A program made the position numbers and the translations under genes. Of a DNA stretch of 48,337 nucleotides, positions 8,840 to 16,688 are shown piece after piece. The stretch comes from Elusimicrobiota bacterium (GTDB taxonomy: Bacteria > Elusimicrobiota > Elusimicrobia > UBA1565 > UBA9628). Below the pieces are notes generated by a model. It made no database searches. It saw only the letters and a list, made by a program, of their open reading frames with translations, and was not told the origin of the DNA. The DNA is taken from NCBI GenBank assembly GCA_016191335.1, contig JACPOW010000039.1, forward strand, positions 24,783-73,119, written 5' to 3'. The stretch's first letter is position 1. Each line of letters begins with the position of its first letter.

Positions 8840-10183
8840 ATGAAACGAACGACGGCCGGAATGCTCGCGGCGCTGCTCCTCGTCCCCTCCCTTCGGGCCC
8901 AGAACGTGCGGGTCAACGGGGCCTTCGTCCCGACCACCGCGGCGCCCATCGTCACGGGCCTCGGCTCGCCGGTGGCCATATCCCCTCTCGCCATGACGCC
9001 GCTGTCGGCCGCGTCGCTCGTGCCGACGCTGGCCGCGCCGGCCCTGTCCCCCGCTTTCGCGCTGCAGCCCGCCATCACGCCGGTGCCGGTGGGCGCGCTC
9101 GCCATCGCCCAGCCCGCGGCGGCGCTTCCCGCCGCGGCCAAGGCCGCCCCCCGCGGCGAGCCCGAGAGCGCGAAGACGCCCGTCAAGGCCGCGACCCCGG
9201 TCGACGGCTGGGCGAGCCGCTTCAATTTCCAGCCCTCCGGCCAGGTCTTCGACGGCTCGCGCGCGATCCAGGACGAGGCCGGCGCCACCTTCCAGGCCGT
9301 GCCCAAGGGCCAGGGCGCGGTCCGCGTCCACCTCGTCGAGCGCGCGCCGCTCGCCGCCCAGAAGCCCGTCTCGGGGACCGAGGGGCTGACCGGCAAGGCG
9401 CTCCTCGACGCCCTGAACCAGATCTCCGCCAGGAACCACAAGGAACGCTCCTACAACGAAGCCTCCGACTTCATGTTCGCCAAGGCCGACCACGTGATCA
9501 TCAACGGCGTGAGCGGCGTCGTCGACGCGTACTCGGGCATCTTCGTGCCCGGCACCAGCAAGGAAGGCGGAGACTACCCCGAGCAGGGCGATCCCAACGA
9601 CGACGGCTACAACGACAAGGCGGGCATGAACGTCGAGCACACCTGGCCGCAGTCGCTGTTCAACAAGGCCCTGCCGATGCGCTCCGACCTGCACCACCTG
9701 ATGGCGACCTTCATGCACCCGAACTCGATCCGCGGCCACATGCCCTTCGGCGTCGTCACGGGCAACGCCGACTACGAGAACAAGGCCGGCGCCAAGCGCG
9801 GCAACGGCGTCTTCGAGCCCCCGGACGCGGTCAAGGGACGCGTCGCCCGCGGCCTGCTCTACTTCTACTCGCGCTACAAGGATTCGCGCATGTTCGGCCG
9901 CACCTCGGTCGTGTTCTGGAACCAGCAGGTCGAGCTCATGATGGAGTGGAACCGCCGCTTCCCGCCCGACGCCTTCGAGGCGCGGCGCAACGACCTCGTC
10001 GAGGGCTGGCAGGGCAACCGCAACCCGTTCATCGACGACTACACCTTGGCCGACCGCGTCGGCGCCGACGCCTTCCGCGCCGGCAACGGGCCGTCGCGCG
10101 GCGCGGACGCCGCGAGCTTCACGCCGTCGAGCCGGGGCTCCTCGAGCCGGCGCCCGTCGGGCCGCGGCTACTCCAGACGCTGA
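8840..10183 (+). CDS. Secreted endonuclease I (EndA/NucM family)
   Basis: This 447-residue protein begins with a signal peptide (MKRTTAGMLAALLLVPSLRAQ), then an Ala/Pro/Val-rich leader to about residue 115, then an endonuclease I domain (about 185-400). The metal and catalytic signature is clear: NVEHTWPQSLF with the general-base His, followed by DLHHL and HPNSIRGHMPFG. The family cuts DNA non-specifically outside the cytoplasm for nutrient recovery or biofilm turnover. The last 30 residues are a Ser/Arg-rich basic tail that may bind DNA or the cell surface. GGAAGG precedes the ATG, and a CATAAT box (8827-8832) lies 7 bases upstream. Its 3' end overlaps the convergent MFS gene by 65 bases. 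Confidence 0.9.
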   Translation: MKRTTAGMLAALLLVPSLRAQNVRVNGAFVPTTAAPIVTGLGSPVAISPLAMTPLSAASLVPTLAAPALSPAFALQPAITPVPVGALAIAQPAAALPAAAKAAPRGEPESAKTPVKAATPVDGWASRFNFQPSGQVFDGSRAIQDEAGATFQAVPKGQGAVRVHLVERAPLAAQKPVSGTEGLTGKALLDALNQISARNHKERSYNEASDFMFAKADHVIINGVSGVVDAYSGIFVPGTSKEGGDYPEQGDPNDDGYNDKAGMNVEHTWPQSLFNKALPMRSDLHHLMATFMHPNSIRGHMPFGVVTGNADYENKAGAKRGNGVFEPPDAVKGRVARGLLYFYSRYKDSRMFGRTSVVFWNQQVELMMEWNRRFPPDAFEARRNDLVEGWQGNRNPFIDDYTLADRVGADAFRAGNGPSRGADAASFTPSSRGSSSRRPSGRGYSRR

Positions 10184-11327
10184 ACGGCAGCAGCACCGCC
10201 GCCGCCGCCGCGCACGCCGCGCCGAAGTAGAAGGGCGCCGCGGGCGATATCCGCGTCCACATCAGCCCGGCGAGCGCGCTCGCCGTGAACCCCAGCACCC
10301 CCGCCGCGCCCTGGAACACGCCCTGCGCCACGCCGCGGTTCCCGGCGTCGCTCGCGTCGGCGACCGCCGCGCGGAACGAGCCCTCGATCAGCGCCGCCTG
10401 CAGGCCGTACAGCGCGAACAGCGGCCACAGGGCCTGCGCGGTCGTCGCGCGCGCGAAGCCGAGGTAGCACAGGGCGTAGACGCCCATGCCCGCGGCCACC
10501 GTCAGCCTCCGGCCGACGCGGTCGGCGACGTGCCCGATCGCCGTCGCGCAGCTCGCGTTGACGACGTTGAACAGGACGTAGGCGAGGATGACCGCCGTCG
10601 CGCTCAGCCCGGCGTCGCGGCCCTTGAGCAGGACGAACGAGTCGGACGAGTTGCCCAGCGCGAAGAGGCCGTACACCGCGAGGAAGCGCCAGAACTTGGG
10701 CGGGAGCGGCGTCGGCGGGACCCGCTCGGGCGACGGCGCCTTCCGGGGGGCCTCGCGCTCGCGCACGAACAGGACGAGCACGAGCACCGCGGCGAAGGCG
10801 GGAAGGCCCGCCCAGAGGAAGACCGAGCGATAGGAGGCGCCGGAGCTCAGCAGCCACAGCCCGATCAGCGGCCCCGCGACGGCTCCCGCCGTGTCCATCG
10901 CGCGGTGGAGGCCGAACGCCTTGCCCAGGTGCTGCTTGTCCGTGGACGAGGCGATCAGCGCGTCGCGCGCGGCGCCGCGCAGCCCCTTGCCCGTCCGGTC
11001 GGCGAAGCGGGCGACGAGCAGCCCCGGCCAGCCGGCCGCCAGCGCCAGCCCCGGCTTGGCCAGGGCGGACAAGGTGTAGCCGAAGACGACCGTCGGCTTG
11101 CGCGCGCCCGCCCGGTCGCTCCACCAGCCCCCGACGCCGCGGAAGACGCTGGCCGCGAGCTCGGCGGAGCCCTCCACGATCCCGACCGCCGTCGGCGGCG
11201 CGCCCAGCACCGCGGTCATGTACAGGGGCAGCAGCGGCGCGATCATCTCGCCGGCGATGTCGGCCAGGAAGCTGACCGCCCCCATCCAGTAGACGTTGCG
11301 GCCGACCCCTTTGACCATGGGAAGCAT
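10119..11327 (-). CDS. Major facilitator superfamily transporter
   Basis: This 402-residue protein is hydrophobic throughout, with about 12 membrane segments. The loop 2-3 signature region reads GGWWSDRAGARKP, and a second similar loop is HVADRVGRRL at the start of the C-terminal half, as in MFS carriers. A typical drug or metabolite antiporter is likely; the substrate cannot be read from sequence. Residues ADRTGKGLRGAARDALIASS resemble a subgroup of bacterial MFS proteins with this loop. Two starts are possible (11327, or Met-4 at 11318). It diverges from the FKBP gene; the two -10-like boxes overlap around 11344-11350. The 3' end runs 65 bases into the endonuclease gene. Confidence 0.85.
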   Translation of the reverse strand: MLPMVKGVGRNVYWMGAVSFLADIAGEMIAPLLPLYMTAVLGAPPTAVGIVEGSAELAASVFRGVGGWWSDRAGARKPTVVFGYTLSALAKPGLALAAGWPGLLVARFADRTGKGLRGAARDALIASSTDKQHLGKAFGLHRAMDTAGAVAGPLIGLWLLSSGASYRSVFLWAGLPAFAAVLVLVLFVREREAPRKAPSPERVPPTPLPPKFWRFLAVYGLFALGNSSDSFVLLKGRDAGLSATAVILAYVLFNVVNASCATAIGHVADRVGRRLTVAAGMGVYALCYLGFARATTAQALWPLFALYGLQAALIEGSFRAAVADASDAGNRGVAQGVFQGAAGVLGFTASALAGLMWTRISPAAPFYFGAACAAAAAVLLPFSVWSSRGPTGAGSRSPGSTA

Positions 11328-11375
11328 TCTAGTATTGATGTGCTATCATACGCCGATTTCTCCAGGAGAACTTCC

Positions 11376-12161
11376 ATGAAACTCGCCCTGATTTCCCTGC
11401 TCCTCGCCGCCGCGCCCGCCTTCGCCGCCGACGCGCCGAAGGCCGAGGCTCCCAAGGCCGAGGCCCCGAAGGCCGCCGCGGCCAAGCCCGAGGCGAAGAA
11501 GACGGCTCCCGCGGCCCCGAAAGAGGCCTACAAGACCGACGAGGAGCGCGCGATCTACACCATCGGCTTCCTGATGGGACGAAACCTCAGCCCCTTCGGC
11601 CTGAGCGCGGCCGAGGTGAAGGTCGTCCAGGCGGGCATCGCCGACTCGGTCCTCAACAAGGCGCCGCAGGTGGACGTCCGCTTCTACCAGCCCCGCGTCA
11701 CCGAGATCCTTTCCAAGCGCCTCGAGGCCGCCACCAAGCGTCAGGAAGCCGCCATGGCCGCCGCGGCGGCGCCGGAGAAGGAGAAGGGCCGGGTCTTCAC
11801 GGAGAAGTTCGTCAAGGAGAACAAGCCCACGGCCATCCCCGGCGGCGGCTGGTACCTCGAGACGAAGGCCGGCACCGGCCCGATCCCCTCGAAGACCGCC
11901 GCGATCAAGGCCCACTACCGCGGCACGACCGTGGACGGGGCCGAGTTCGACTCCTCCTACTCCCGCGGCGCGCCCACGGAGTTCTCCCTCGACGGCGTCA
12001 TCAAGTGCTGGACCAACGGCATCTCGATGATGAAGGTCGGCGGCAAGGCGAAGCTCGTCTGCCCGTCCGACGTCGCCTACGGCGACCCGGGCCGCTCCGG
12101 CATCAAGCCCGGCGCGACCTTGGTCTTCGAGGTCGAGCTCGTCGAGATCGTCAAGCCCTGA
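11376..12161 (+). CDS. Exported FKBP-type peptidyl-prolyl isomerase
   Basis: This 261-residue protein has a signal peptide (MKLALISLLLAAAPAFA), then a Lys-Ala-Pro repeat (PKAEAPKAEAPKAAAAKP), an FKBP N-terminal dimerisation-like helix region (ERAIYTIGFLMGRNLSP...), and a C-terminal FKBP domain from about residue 165 (IKAHYRGTTVDGAEFDSSY, VPS-like PSDVAYGDPG, LVFEVELVEI). The architecture matches Mip/FkpA periplasmic chaperones, which catalyse prolyl isomerisation and help fold outer-membrane proteins. AGGAGA lies 9 bases before the ATG. One odd point is a Cys pair (VIKCWTN, KLVCPSD) inside the FKBP domain that could form a disulfide in the periplasm. It converges with the CoA-binding protein, 3 bases apart. 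Confidence 0.9.
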   Translation: MKLALISLLLAAAPAFAADAPKAEAPKAEAPKAAAAKPEAKKTAPAAPKEAYKTDEERAIYTIGFLMGRNLSPFGLSAAEVKVVQAGIADSVLNKAPQVDVRFYQPRVTEILSKRLEAATKRQEAAMAAAAAPEKEKGRVFTEKFVKENKPTAIPGGGWYLETKAGTGPIPSKTAAIKAHYRGTTVDGAEFDSSYSRGAPTEFSLDGVIKCWTNGISMMKVGGKAKLVCPSDVAYGDPGRSGIKPGATLVFEVELVEIVKP

Positions 12162-12164
12162 CGG

Positions 12165-12527
12165 TCAGCCGCGGCGCGAGTGCTGCCGCATCAGGCAGTC
12201 GTTCGACACGACGAGCAGGCCCGCTTCGCGCGCCATGAGCTCGCCCTCGTCGTGGTAGACCCCGTCCTGCAGCCAGACGGCCTTCGCCTTCTTGGCGATC
12301 GCCTCGAGGATGGGCGTCAGCGCCTCCTCCGGGCGGCGGAACACGCACACCACGTCGACGGGGAAGGGGACGTCCGCCACGCTCGGCCAGCATCTCTCCC
12401 CTAAGATCTCCTTGTGGCCGGGATTGACGGGCACGATGGTGTAGCCCTGCTCCTTCAGGTACTCCGAGACATAGTGGGAGGGGCGCTCCGGCTTGGGGGA
12501 CATGCCGACGACGGCGATCACGCGCAT
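12165..12527 (-). CDS. CoA-binding domain protein (YccU-like)
   Basis: About 120 residues form a Rossmann-type CoA-binding domain: VIAVVGMSPKPERPSHYVSEYL, then VPVNPGHKEILGE, DVVCVFRRPEE, and AVWLQDGVYHDE. Single-domain members of this family (CoA_binding_2) are thought to bind CoA, with no defined reaction. The start is uncertain. ATG at 12527 directly precedes the first strand, but family members usually carry a short helix before it, and in-frame CTG at 12596 overlaps the upstream stop as CTGA, mimicking the ATGA coupling used elsewhere here. It follows the CPXCG gene on the same strand. Confidence 0.75.
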   Translation of the reverse strand: MRVIAVVGMSPKPERPSHYVSEYLKEQGYTIVPVNPGHKEILGERCWPSVADVPFPVDVVCVFRRPEEALTPILEAIAKKAKAVWLQDGVYHDEGELMAREAGLLVVSNDCLMRQHSRRG

Positions 12528-12592
12528 CGCCAGTATCTTTCCGACGACATCGCCGGGGGGGCCGCCGGAGGGAAGGCGGCAGGACTCGTCCG

Positions 12593-12916
12593 TCAGGCGG
12601 CTTCTACGCCCACGTGAGCTTCGCCGTCGTCGATCTCGATGTGGGCGACGAAGGAGCGGCAGCACACCGTGCAGTCCTGGTCGATGGACTGGCCGTCCAT
12701 GTCGGAGATCACGTGGAGCTCCGCGCCTTCCGAGCAGTGCGGGCACTCGATGGTGATCCACTGGTCCAGGCGCTCGGTGGACGCCTCGACGCTCTGCTCC
12801 TTGAGGACCGTCTCCATGATCCGCTCGGCGGTCTTGTGCTCGGACGCGTCGGCGTGACGCTCGGGCGCGGCCTTCTTCGTCTTCTTCGCCTTCGCGGGAG
12901 CTTTGGTCTTCGGCAT
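12593..12916 (-). CDS. CPXCG-type cysteine-rich small protein
   Basis: This 107-residue protein has a Lys/Ala-rich basic N-terminus (about 1-45) and a C-terminal cysteine-rich domain: ITIECPHCSEGAEL, then DQDCTVCCRSFVAHIEID. This fits the Cys_rich_CPXG family, small predicted zinc-ribbon proteins of unknown role. The basic N-terminal tail is longer than usual for the family and may contact nucleic acid. A strong promoter sits only 6 bases upstream of the ATG, so the mRNA is probably leaderless. Confidence 0.8.
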   Translation of the reverse strand: MPKTKAPAKAKKTKKAAPERHADASEHKTAERIMETVLKEQSVEASTERLDQWITIECPHCSEGAELHVISDMDGQSIDQDCTVCCRSFVAHIEIDDGEAHVGVEAA

Positions 12917-12922
12917 GCTTTC

Positions 12923-12951
12923 AGTGTAGAGGGTGAAGCTTTTTCCGTCAA
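12923..12951 (-). promoter_or_regulatory. Promoter for leaderless CPXCG gene
   Basis: On the minus strand TTGACG (12946-12951), a 17-base spacer and TACACT (12923-12928) are followed by only 6 bases before the ATG at 12916. The start of transcription should coincide with the A of the start codon. Confidence 0.65.
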
Positions 12952-12956
12952 GGGGG

Positions 12957-13997
12957 TTACTGCAATTTAAACGGCTCGACGACGATGACGACGCGGCGGT
13001 TGGCCGCGCGGCCCTCGGGCGTGTCGTTGGGCTTGGCCGGGCGGAACTCCCCGAAGCCGGCCGCCGAGAGGCGCGCGGGGTCGAGGCCCGCGTGCTCGTG
13101 CAGCCAGCGCGCGACGGCCGTCGCGCGCGCGGCGGTCAGCTCCCAGTGGCCGGCGTAGCCGCCGAGCAGGCCTTTCTTGAACGGGGCGTTGTCGGAATGA
13201 GCCTCGACGCGCAGCGACTTCGCCGGCAGCGCCTTGAGCGCCGCGCCGACGCGCGCGAGCAGGGCGGCCCCGGGCTCCGTGACCTTCACCGAGCCGTCGT
13301 CGAAGAGCGCGGCGTCGTTGAGAGAGATCGTGAAGGCCTCGCCGCTCTGCTCGACGGACGCCCGGCCCGCCTGCATCTCCTTGAGGACGGCGTCGGCGGC
13401 CGAGCCCATCTCCTCGCGCGTCTTGAGGAGCAGCGCGGCGCGCGCCTCGCCGGCCTGGCGGGCCTCGGCGTCGGTCTTCTTGAACGCCTCCTGGGCCGCG
13501 GACAGGCGCGCGACGAGCGCCTCGCGCTCCTCCTTCAGCCTGGAGACCTCGCGGCCGGCCTTCTCGCGCGCCGATTGGATGACGCTCTTGAGGCGCTCGA
13601 GCGCCAGCTTCTCCTTGACCGCGTCGGAGAGCTTCTTCGCGAGCTCGTCCTTCTCGGCGACGACCGCGTTGAGCTTCTCGCCGAGCTCGTCCTTGCTCGC
13701 GCCGATCGCGTCGGACAGGGACTTGTTGGATTTCGTCAGCGTCGTCACGCGGCCCTCGGCGGCGGCGGAGCGGCCCTCGAGCTCGGCGATCCGGGCCTCG
13801 CCCTCGGCGAGGCGGTTCTCGAGCTCGGCCTTCGACGCCTTGAGGGCCTCGATCTCGTCGGCCTTCTCGCGGAGCTGGGTGTAGAACGCGCCGGCCTTCG
13901 TCTGCAGGTCCTCGATCTCCTTGCGCTGCTTCTCGATCTTCGCGCCGCCGCAGGCGGCCGTCGTCAGCAGCAGGAGGACCGGGAGGAATCGTTTCAT
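12957..13997 (-). CDS. OmpA-family lipoprotein with long coiled coil
   Basis: This 346-residue protein starts MKRFLPVLLLLTTAACGG, a lipoprotein signal with Cys-17 as the lipidation site. Residues 20-200 are a charged heptad-rich coiled coil. The C-terminal 130 residues are an OmpA/MotB peptidoglycan-binding domain (VEAHSDNAPF, HWELTAARATAVARWL, LSAAGFGEFRP, EGRAANRRVVIVV). It should sit in the outer or inner membrane and bind peptidoglycan through the C-terminal domain, bridging the envelope like Pal. I chose the ATG at 13997 because the lipobox then falls at the usual distance; an ATG at 14015 lies upstream. TATCAT (14004-14009) ends 6 bases before it. Confidence 0.85.
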   Translation of the reverse strand: MKRFLPVLLLLTTAACGGAKIEKQRKEIEDLQTKAGAFYTQLREKADEIEALKASKAELENRLAEGEARIAELEGRSAAAEGRVTTLTKSNKSLSDAIGASKDELGEKLNAVVAEKDELAKKLSDAVKEKLALERLKSVIQSAREKAGREVSRLKEEREALVARLSAAQEAFKKTDAEARQAGEARAALLLKTREEMGSAADAVLKEMQAGRASVEQSGEAFTISLNDAALFDDGSVKVTEPGAALLARVGAALKALPAKSLRVEAHSDNAPFKKGLLGGYAGHWELTAARATAVARWLHEHAGLDPARLSAAGFGEFRPAKPNDTPEGRAANRRVVIVVEPFKLQ

Positions 13998-14003
13998 GAC
14001 GAG

Positions 14004-14009
14004 ATGATA
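14004..14009 (-). promoter_or_regulatory. -10-like box for leaderless OmpA lipoprotein
   Basis: TATCAT lies 6 bases before the ATG at 13997. No convincing -35 box is seen 16-18 bases upstream and no Shine-Dalgarno sequence is present. Confidence 0.4.
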
Positions 14010-14027
14010 AAACATACCCGCCGCGGA

Positions 14028-15578
14028 TTAGAAGGCCTGACCGGCCAGGATGGAGAGAGACCAGGAGGAGAGGCCGGTGCGGCGGCTGACCGGGTAGGCC
14101 AGGTCCACGCGCACCGGGCTGTTGCTCCCGGAGCGCGAGGGCGCCACGCGCAGGCCCAGGCCGACGCTGCTCTTGAGGTCGGCCAGGTTGACCGAGGACC
14201 CCTCCGGCCACGCGTAGCCCGAGTCGTAGACGGCCACCGCGCCGACGTCGAGCAGGCGGAAGAGGTTGTCCCAGACGTAGACGCGGTCCTCGATGTTGTA
14301 AAGGAAGCGGCGGCTGCCCGTGAATCGGCTCAGGCCGTAGCCGCGCAGGCCGTTGAGCTCGCCGAGCGACAGCTGGCTGTCGGCGTCGAGCTGCCAGCCA
14401 TGGTCCAGGGCGGCGTGGAAGGCCAAGGTCTGGTAGCTCAGTCCGCGCACGAACAGCGAGCCTTCGAAGGAGGCCACGCGGTCTCCGTTGTTCCCGTTGG
14501 CGTACTTCGAGCGGTAGCCGGATTTGAGGAGCAGCAGCTCGCTCGACCAGGCGAAGCCCTTGGTCAGCTCGACGCGCGGGAGGAGCTGGGCTTCGCGGGT
14601 CCCCAGCGCGGGGGCCCTGGGCGCCCACGCCACCGAGGGGAAGACGCCGAGGCCGAGGTTGAAGTCCTCGTCGCGGGTGAAGACATGGATGCGCCGCGCG
14701 GTGATGAAGTCCAGCTCCTGCCACTCCCCGCCGAGCTTCAGGAAGGTCTGCTGCTCGACGTCGGGAAGGGGCCCGTCGGACACGGCGCGGCGGGTGGACA
14801 GGCCGAGGGTGACGCGCCGGGTGCGCGCGGTGGAGGTGGCGAGCGCCACGCCGAAGCTGACCCCGGCCTCGCCGCTGCGGCGCAGCGTGCCGGCGGGCCT
14901 GTTCTCCGCGTAGACGACGGAGCCGCCGAAGGCCGTGCGCGCGATCGAGGCGTAGAACGGGCGGTCCACGCCGATCGAGTAGCTCTTGCTGCCCTGCGCC
15001 GTCTGCGCGGCCGTCAGGAACTGCAGGCGCTTATGGCGGAGGAACTGGCGGTCCTTGTAGCTGAAGGAGCGCGACACGGCGTCCCCGTCCTTGCTGTACA
15101 CGGCGGAGGCCGCCTTGCCCTGGCCCAGGATGTTGTTCTCGGCGAAGCCTCCCTTGATGTTCGTGACTCCGCCCGCGCGCTTGAAGCCCGCGACGACCTC
15201 GAGCGTCCAGGAGTCGAAGGTCCGCACGGTCACGTCGACCGTGCCCTTCTTGTTGACGATCGCGGAGATCTCGACGCGGCGCAGGAAGGGCAGGGCGCGC
15301 AGGTTGCGCTCGGTCTCCTCGATGAGGAGCGGGTCGTAGCGGTCGCCGGCGGCGAAGAGCAGCTCTCTCTCGATGACGTGGTCGCGGGTGCGGATGTGGG
15401 CGCGGTTGGCCGCCTTATACAGCAGCTTGTTCTCCGGCGGGGCTTCGGTCTCGAAGACGTTGCGGGCGTCGATCGTGACGGACGCGATGACGAGCCCCGC
15501 CGGCAGGCGGGCCTTGCGCGGAGGCGCGGCCGCCGACGACGCGGCGTGCAGGCAGAGCAGGAAGGTCAGGAGGCGCAT
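14028..15578 (-). CDS. Omp85-family outer-membrane protein (POTRA plus barrel)
   Basis: This 516-residue protein has a signal peptide (MRLLTFLLCLHAASSAAA), a POTRA-like domain (about 75-140: VIERELLFAAGDRYDPLLIEE, TERNLRALPFLRRVEI, VDVTVRTFD) and a long beta-barrel region that ends in an aromatic residue (SILAGQAF), the usual outer-membrane barrel signature. The NLRALPF.R.VEI pattern is typical of BamA-like POTRA repeats. It is shorter than BamA and has only one clear POTRA, so it may be a two-partner-secretion or lipid-assembly pore. I chose the ATG at 15578 because the signal peptide begins there. The OmpA lipoprotein lies directly downstream on the same strand. Confidence 0.82.
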   Translation of the reverse strand: MRLLTFLLCLHAASSAAAPPRKARLPAGLVIASVTIDARNVFETEAPPENKLLYKAANRAHIRTRDHVIERELLFAAGDRYDPLLIEETERNLRALPFLRRVEISAIVNKKGTVDVTVRTFDSWTLEVVAGFKRAGGVTNIKGGFAENNILGQGKAASAVYSKDGDAVSRSFSYKDRQFLRHKRLQFLTAAQTAQGSKSYSIGVDRPFYASIARTAFGGSVVYAENRPAGTLRRSGEAGVSFGVALATSTARTRRVTLGLSTRRAVSDGPLPDVEQQTFLKLGGEWQELDFITARRIHVFTRDEDFNLGLGVFPSVAWAPRAPALGTREAQLLPRVELTKGFAWSSELLLLKSGYRSKYANGNNGDRVASFEGSLFVRGLSYQTLAFHAALDHGWQLDADSQLSLGELNGLRGYGLSRFTGSRRFLYNIEDRVYVWDNLFRLLDVGAVAVYDSGYAWPEGSSVNLADLKSSVGLGLRVAPSRSGSNSPVRVDLAYPVSRRTGLSSWSLSILAGQAF

Positions 15579-15590
15579 GCGGGCCCCGGC

Positions 15591-15619
15591 ATTATGCCCG
15601 TTTCCGGGGGCACGGCCAA
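15591..15619 (-). promoter_or_regulatory. Candidate promoter of the Omp85-like gene
   Basis: On the minus strand TTGGCC (15614-15619), a 17-base spacer and CATAAT (15591-15596) lie 12 bases before the ATG, predicting a leader of only about 5 bases. Confidence 0.4.
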
Positions 15620-15793
15620 GACGCGAGCGCGTAACGGCCCCTTGACGGCCGGCGGGACGCCGCCGGAGCGCGGGCAGAAGGCCGGCCCGAAGTGAGGCTC
15701 CCGGGATAAACCCGGTACGAAAGCGTTGCGCCCCTATCACGAGGGCCCGCGCGCGTTCATGTTAGGATGGCGGCGCCGAAAGGAGACCTCGCC

Positions 15794-16132
15794 ATGTACA
15801 TCATCCTCAACATACTCGTCAGCGCCGTCGCGGTCCTCGTCACGGGGCGTCTGCTCAGCGGAGTGTCCATCGACGGGTTCGGGACGGCCGTCGTCGTCGC
15901 GATCGTGCTCGGCCTCGTCAACGCCGTGCTGGGCCCGGTGCTGATGTTCCTGACCTTGCCCATCAACGTCCTGACCCTCGGCCTCTTCACCTTCGTCATC
16001 ATCGGCGCGCTGGTCATGCTGACGGCGGCGATCGTGCCCGGCTTCCGGGTGGCCGGCTTCTGGTGGGCGCTGGGCTTCGCGTTCGTCCTCGCGCTCGTCA
16101 ACTCCGCGTTCCACGCCGTCACGAGGGTATGA
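15794..16132 (+). CDS. Phage-holin-superfamily small membrane protein (PF04020-like)
   Basis: This 112-residue protein has four hydrophobic segments and the family pattern of a GRLLSGVSIDGF loop after helix 1, AIVLGLVNAVLGPVL in helix 2 and TLPINVLTLGLFTFVI in helix 3. Despite the family name these are chromosomal membrane proteins of unknown function; nothing else phage-like is here. AGGAGA lies 7 bases before the ATG at 15794, which decides the start over an upstream in-frame one. Its stop overlaps a possible start of the next gene as ATGA. Confidence 0.88.
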   Translation: MYIILNILVSAVAVLVTGRLLSGVSIDGFGTAVVVAIVLGLVNAVLGPVLMFLTLPINVLTLGLFTFVIIGALVMLTAAIVPGFRVAGFWWALGFAFVLALVNSAFHAVTRV

Positions 16133-16134
16133 TC

Positions 16135-16335
16135 ATGAACCGGATCGCGTCCATCGCGCTGCTGGTGCTCGGCGTCGTCCTCCTGGCCATGGGCTGGGAC
16201 GCCTACCGCTCGGTGAGCTCGGACGTCTCGCGTCTCTTCACCGGCGCGCCGACGAACCGCGCGGTGTGGCTGCTGGTCGGCGGCGGGCTGGCGGCGGTCG
16301 CCGGCCTCGGCGGCCTTACCCGCGGTTCGAAGTAG
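16135..16335 (+). CDS. DUF3185 family membrane protein
   Basis: This 66-residue protein has two membrane helices (IASIALLVLGVVLLAMG and AVWLLVGGGLAAVAGLGG) joined by a conserved loop (SSDVSRLFTGAPTNR), matching DUF3185, a family of unknown function. GAGGG 7 bases before the ATG at 16135 supports this start; an ATG at 16129 overlaps the preceding stop and is also possible. It is co-transcribed with the holin-like protein. Its 3' end overlaps the convergent PilZ gene by 20 bases. Confidence 0.8.
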   Translation: MNRIASIALLVLGVVLLAMGWDAYRSVSSDVSRLFTGAPTNRAVWLLVGGGLAAVAGLGGLTRGSK

Positions 16336-16621
16336 GGTCGAACCGCACGGCGTACAGCGTGTAGTTCGCCTTCTCCTCCACGCGGACCACCGTCCCCCGG
16401 ACGTCGAGGACGCCCGACCTCATGAGGCGCAGGCGCGCGCGGATCGGCGCGCCCAGCACGAACACCTCCGTCGCGGCGAACCGCGCCCCCGACGAGGAGA
16501 CGTCGACGAGGCGCGCGGTGCCGGCCGGCGCTCCGCCGCGGTCCCCGAGCAGCTCCACCGTGGAATCATGCCGCGAACGCGGCGCGCGGCGCGACTCCCG
16601 GGTGAACTTGGCCATGGTCAT
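16316..16621 (-). CDS. PilZ-domain protein
   Basis: This 101-residue protein is a single PilZ-like domain. The N-terminal Arg cluster (RRAPRSRHD) fits the RxxxR c-di-GMP-binding motif, and DVSSSGARF fits the D/NxSxxG motif. Strands follow to RVEEKANYTLYAVRF. It probably binds cyclic di-GMP in the cytoplasm and signals to a partner; no GGDEF or EAL protein is nearby. Two starts 6 bases apart (16621, 16615) are possible. A TACAAT box (16642-16647) lies about 20 bases upstream. Confidence 0.82.
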   Translation of the reverse strand: MTMAKFTRESRRAPRSRHDSTVELLGDRGGAPAGTARLVDVSSSGARFAATEVFVLGAPIRARLRLMRSGVLDVRGTVVRVEEKANYTLYAVRFDPTSNRG

Positions 16622-16688
16622 CTGGAGGACCTCACGGCGGCATTGTAGCGGGCCGTCGCCGGCTCGGCCATGGCGGGGATGTGAAGGT

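Noticed and set aside
10530-11375. Upstream extension of the FKBP frame
   Set aside because: It reads antisense through the MFS gene. The signal peptide and ribosome binding site fix the start at 11376.
15794-16132. Prophage remnant suggested by the holin family name
   Set aside because: This family is chromosomal, and there are no other phage genes or attachment repeats nearby.
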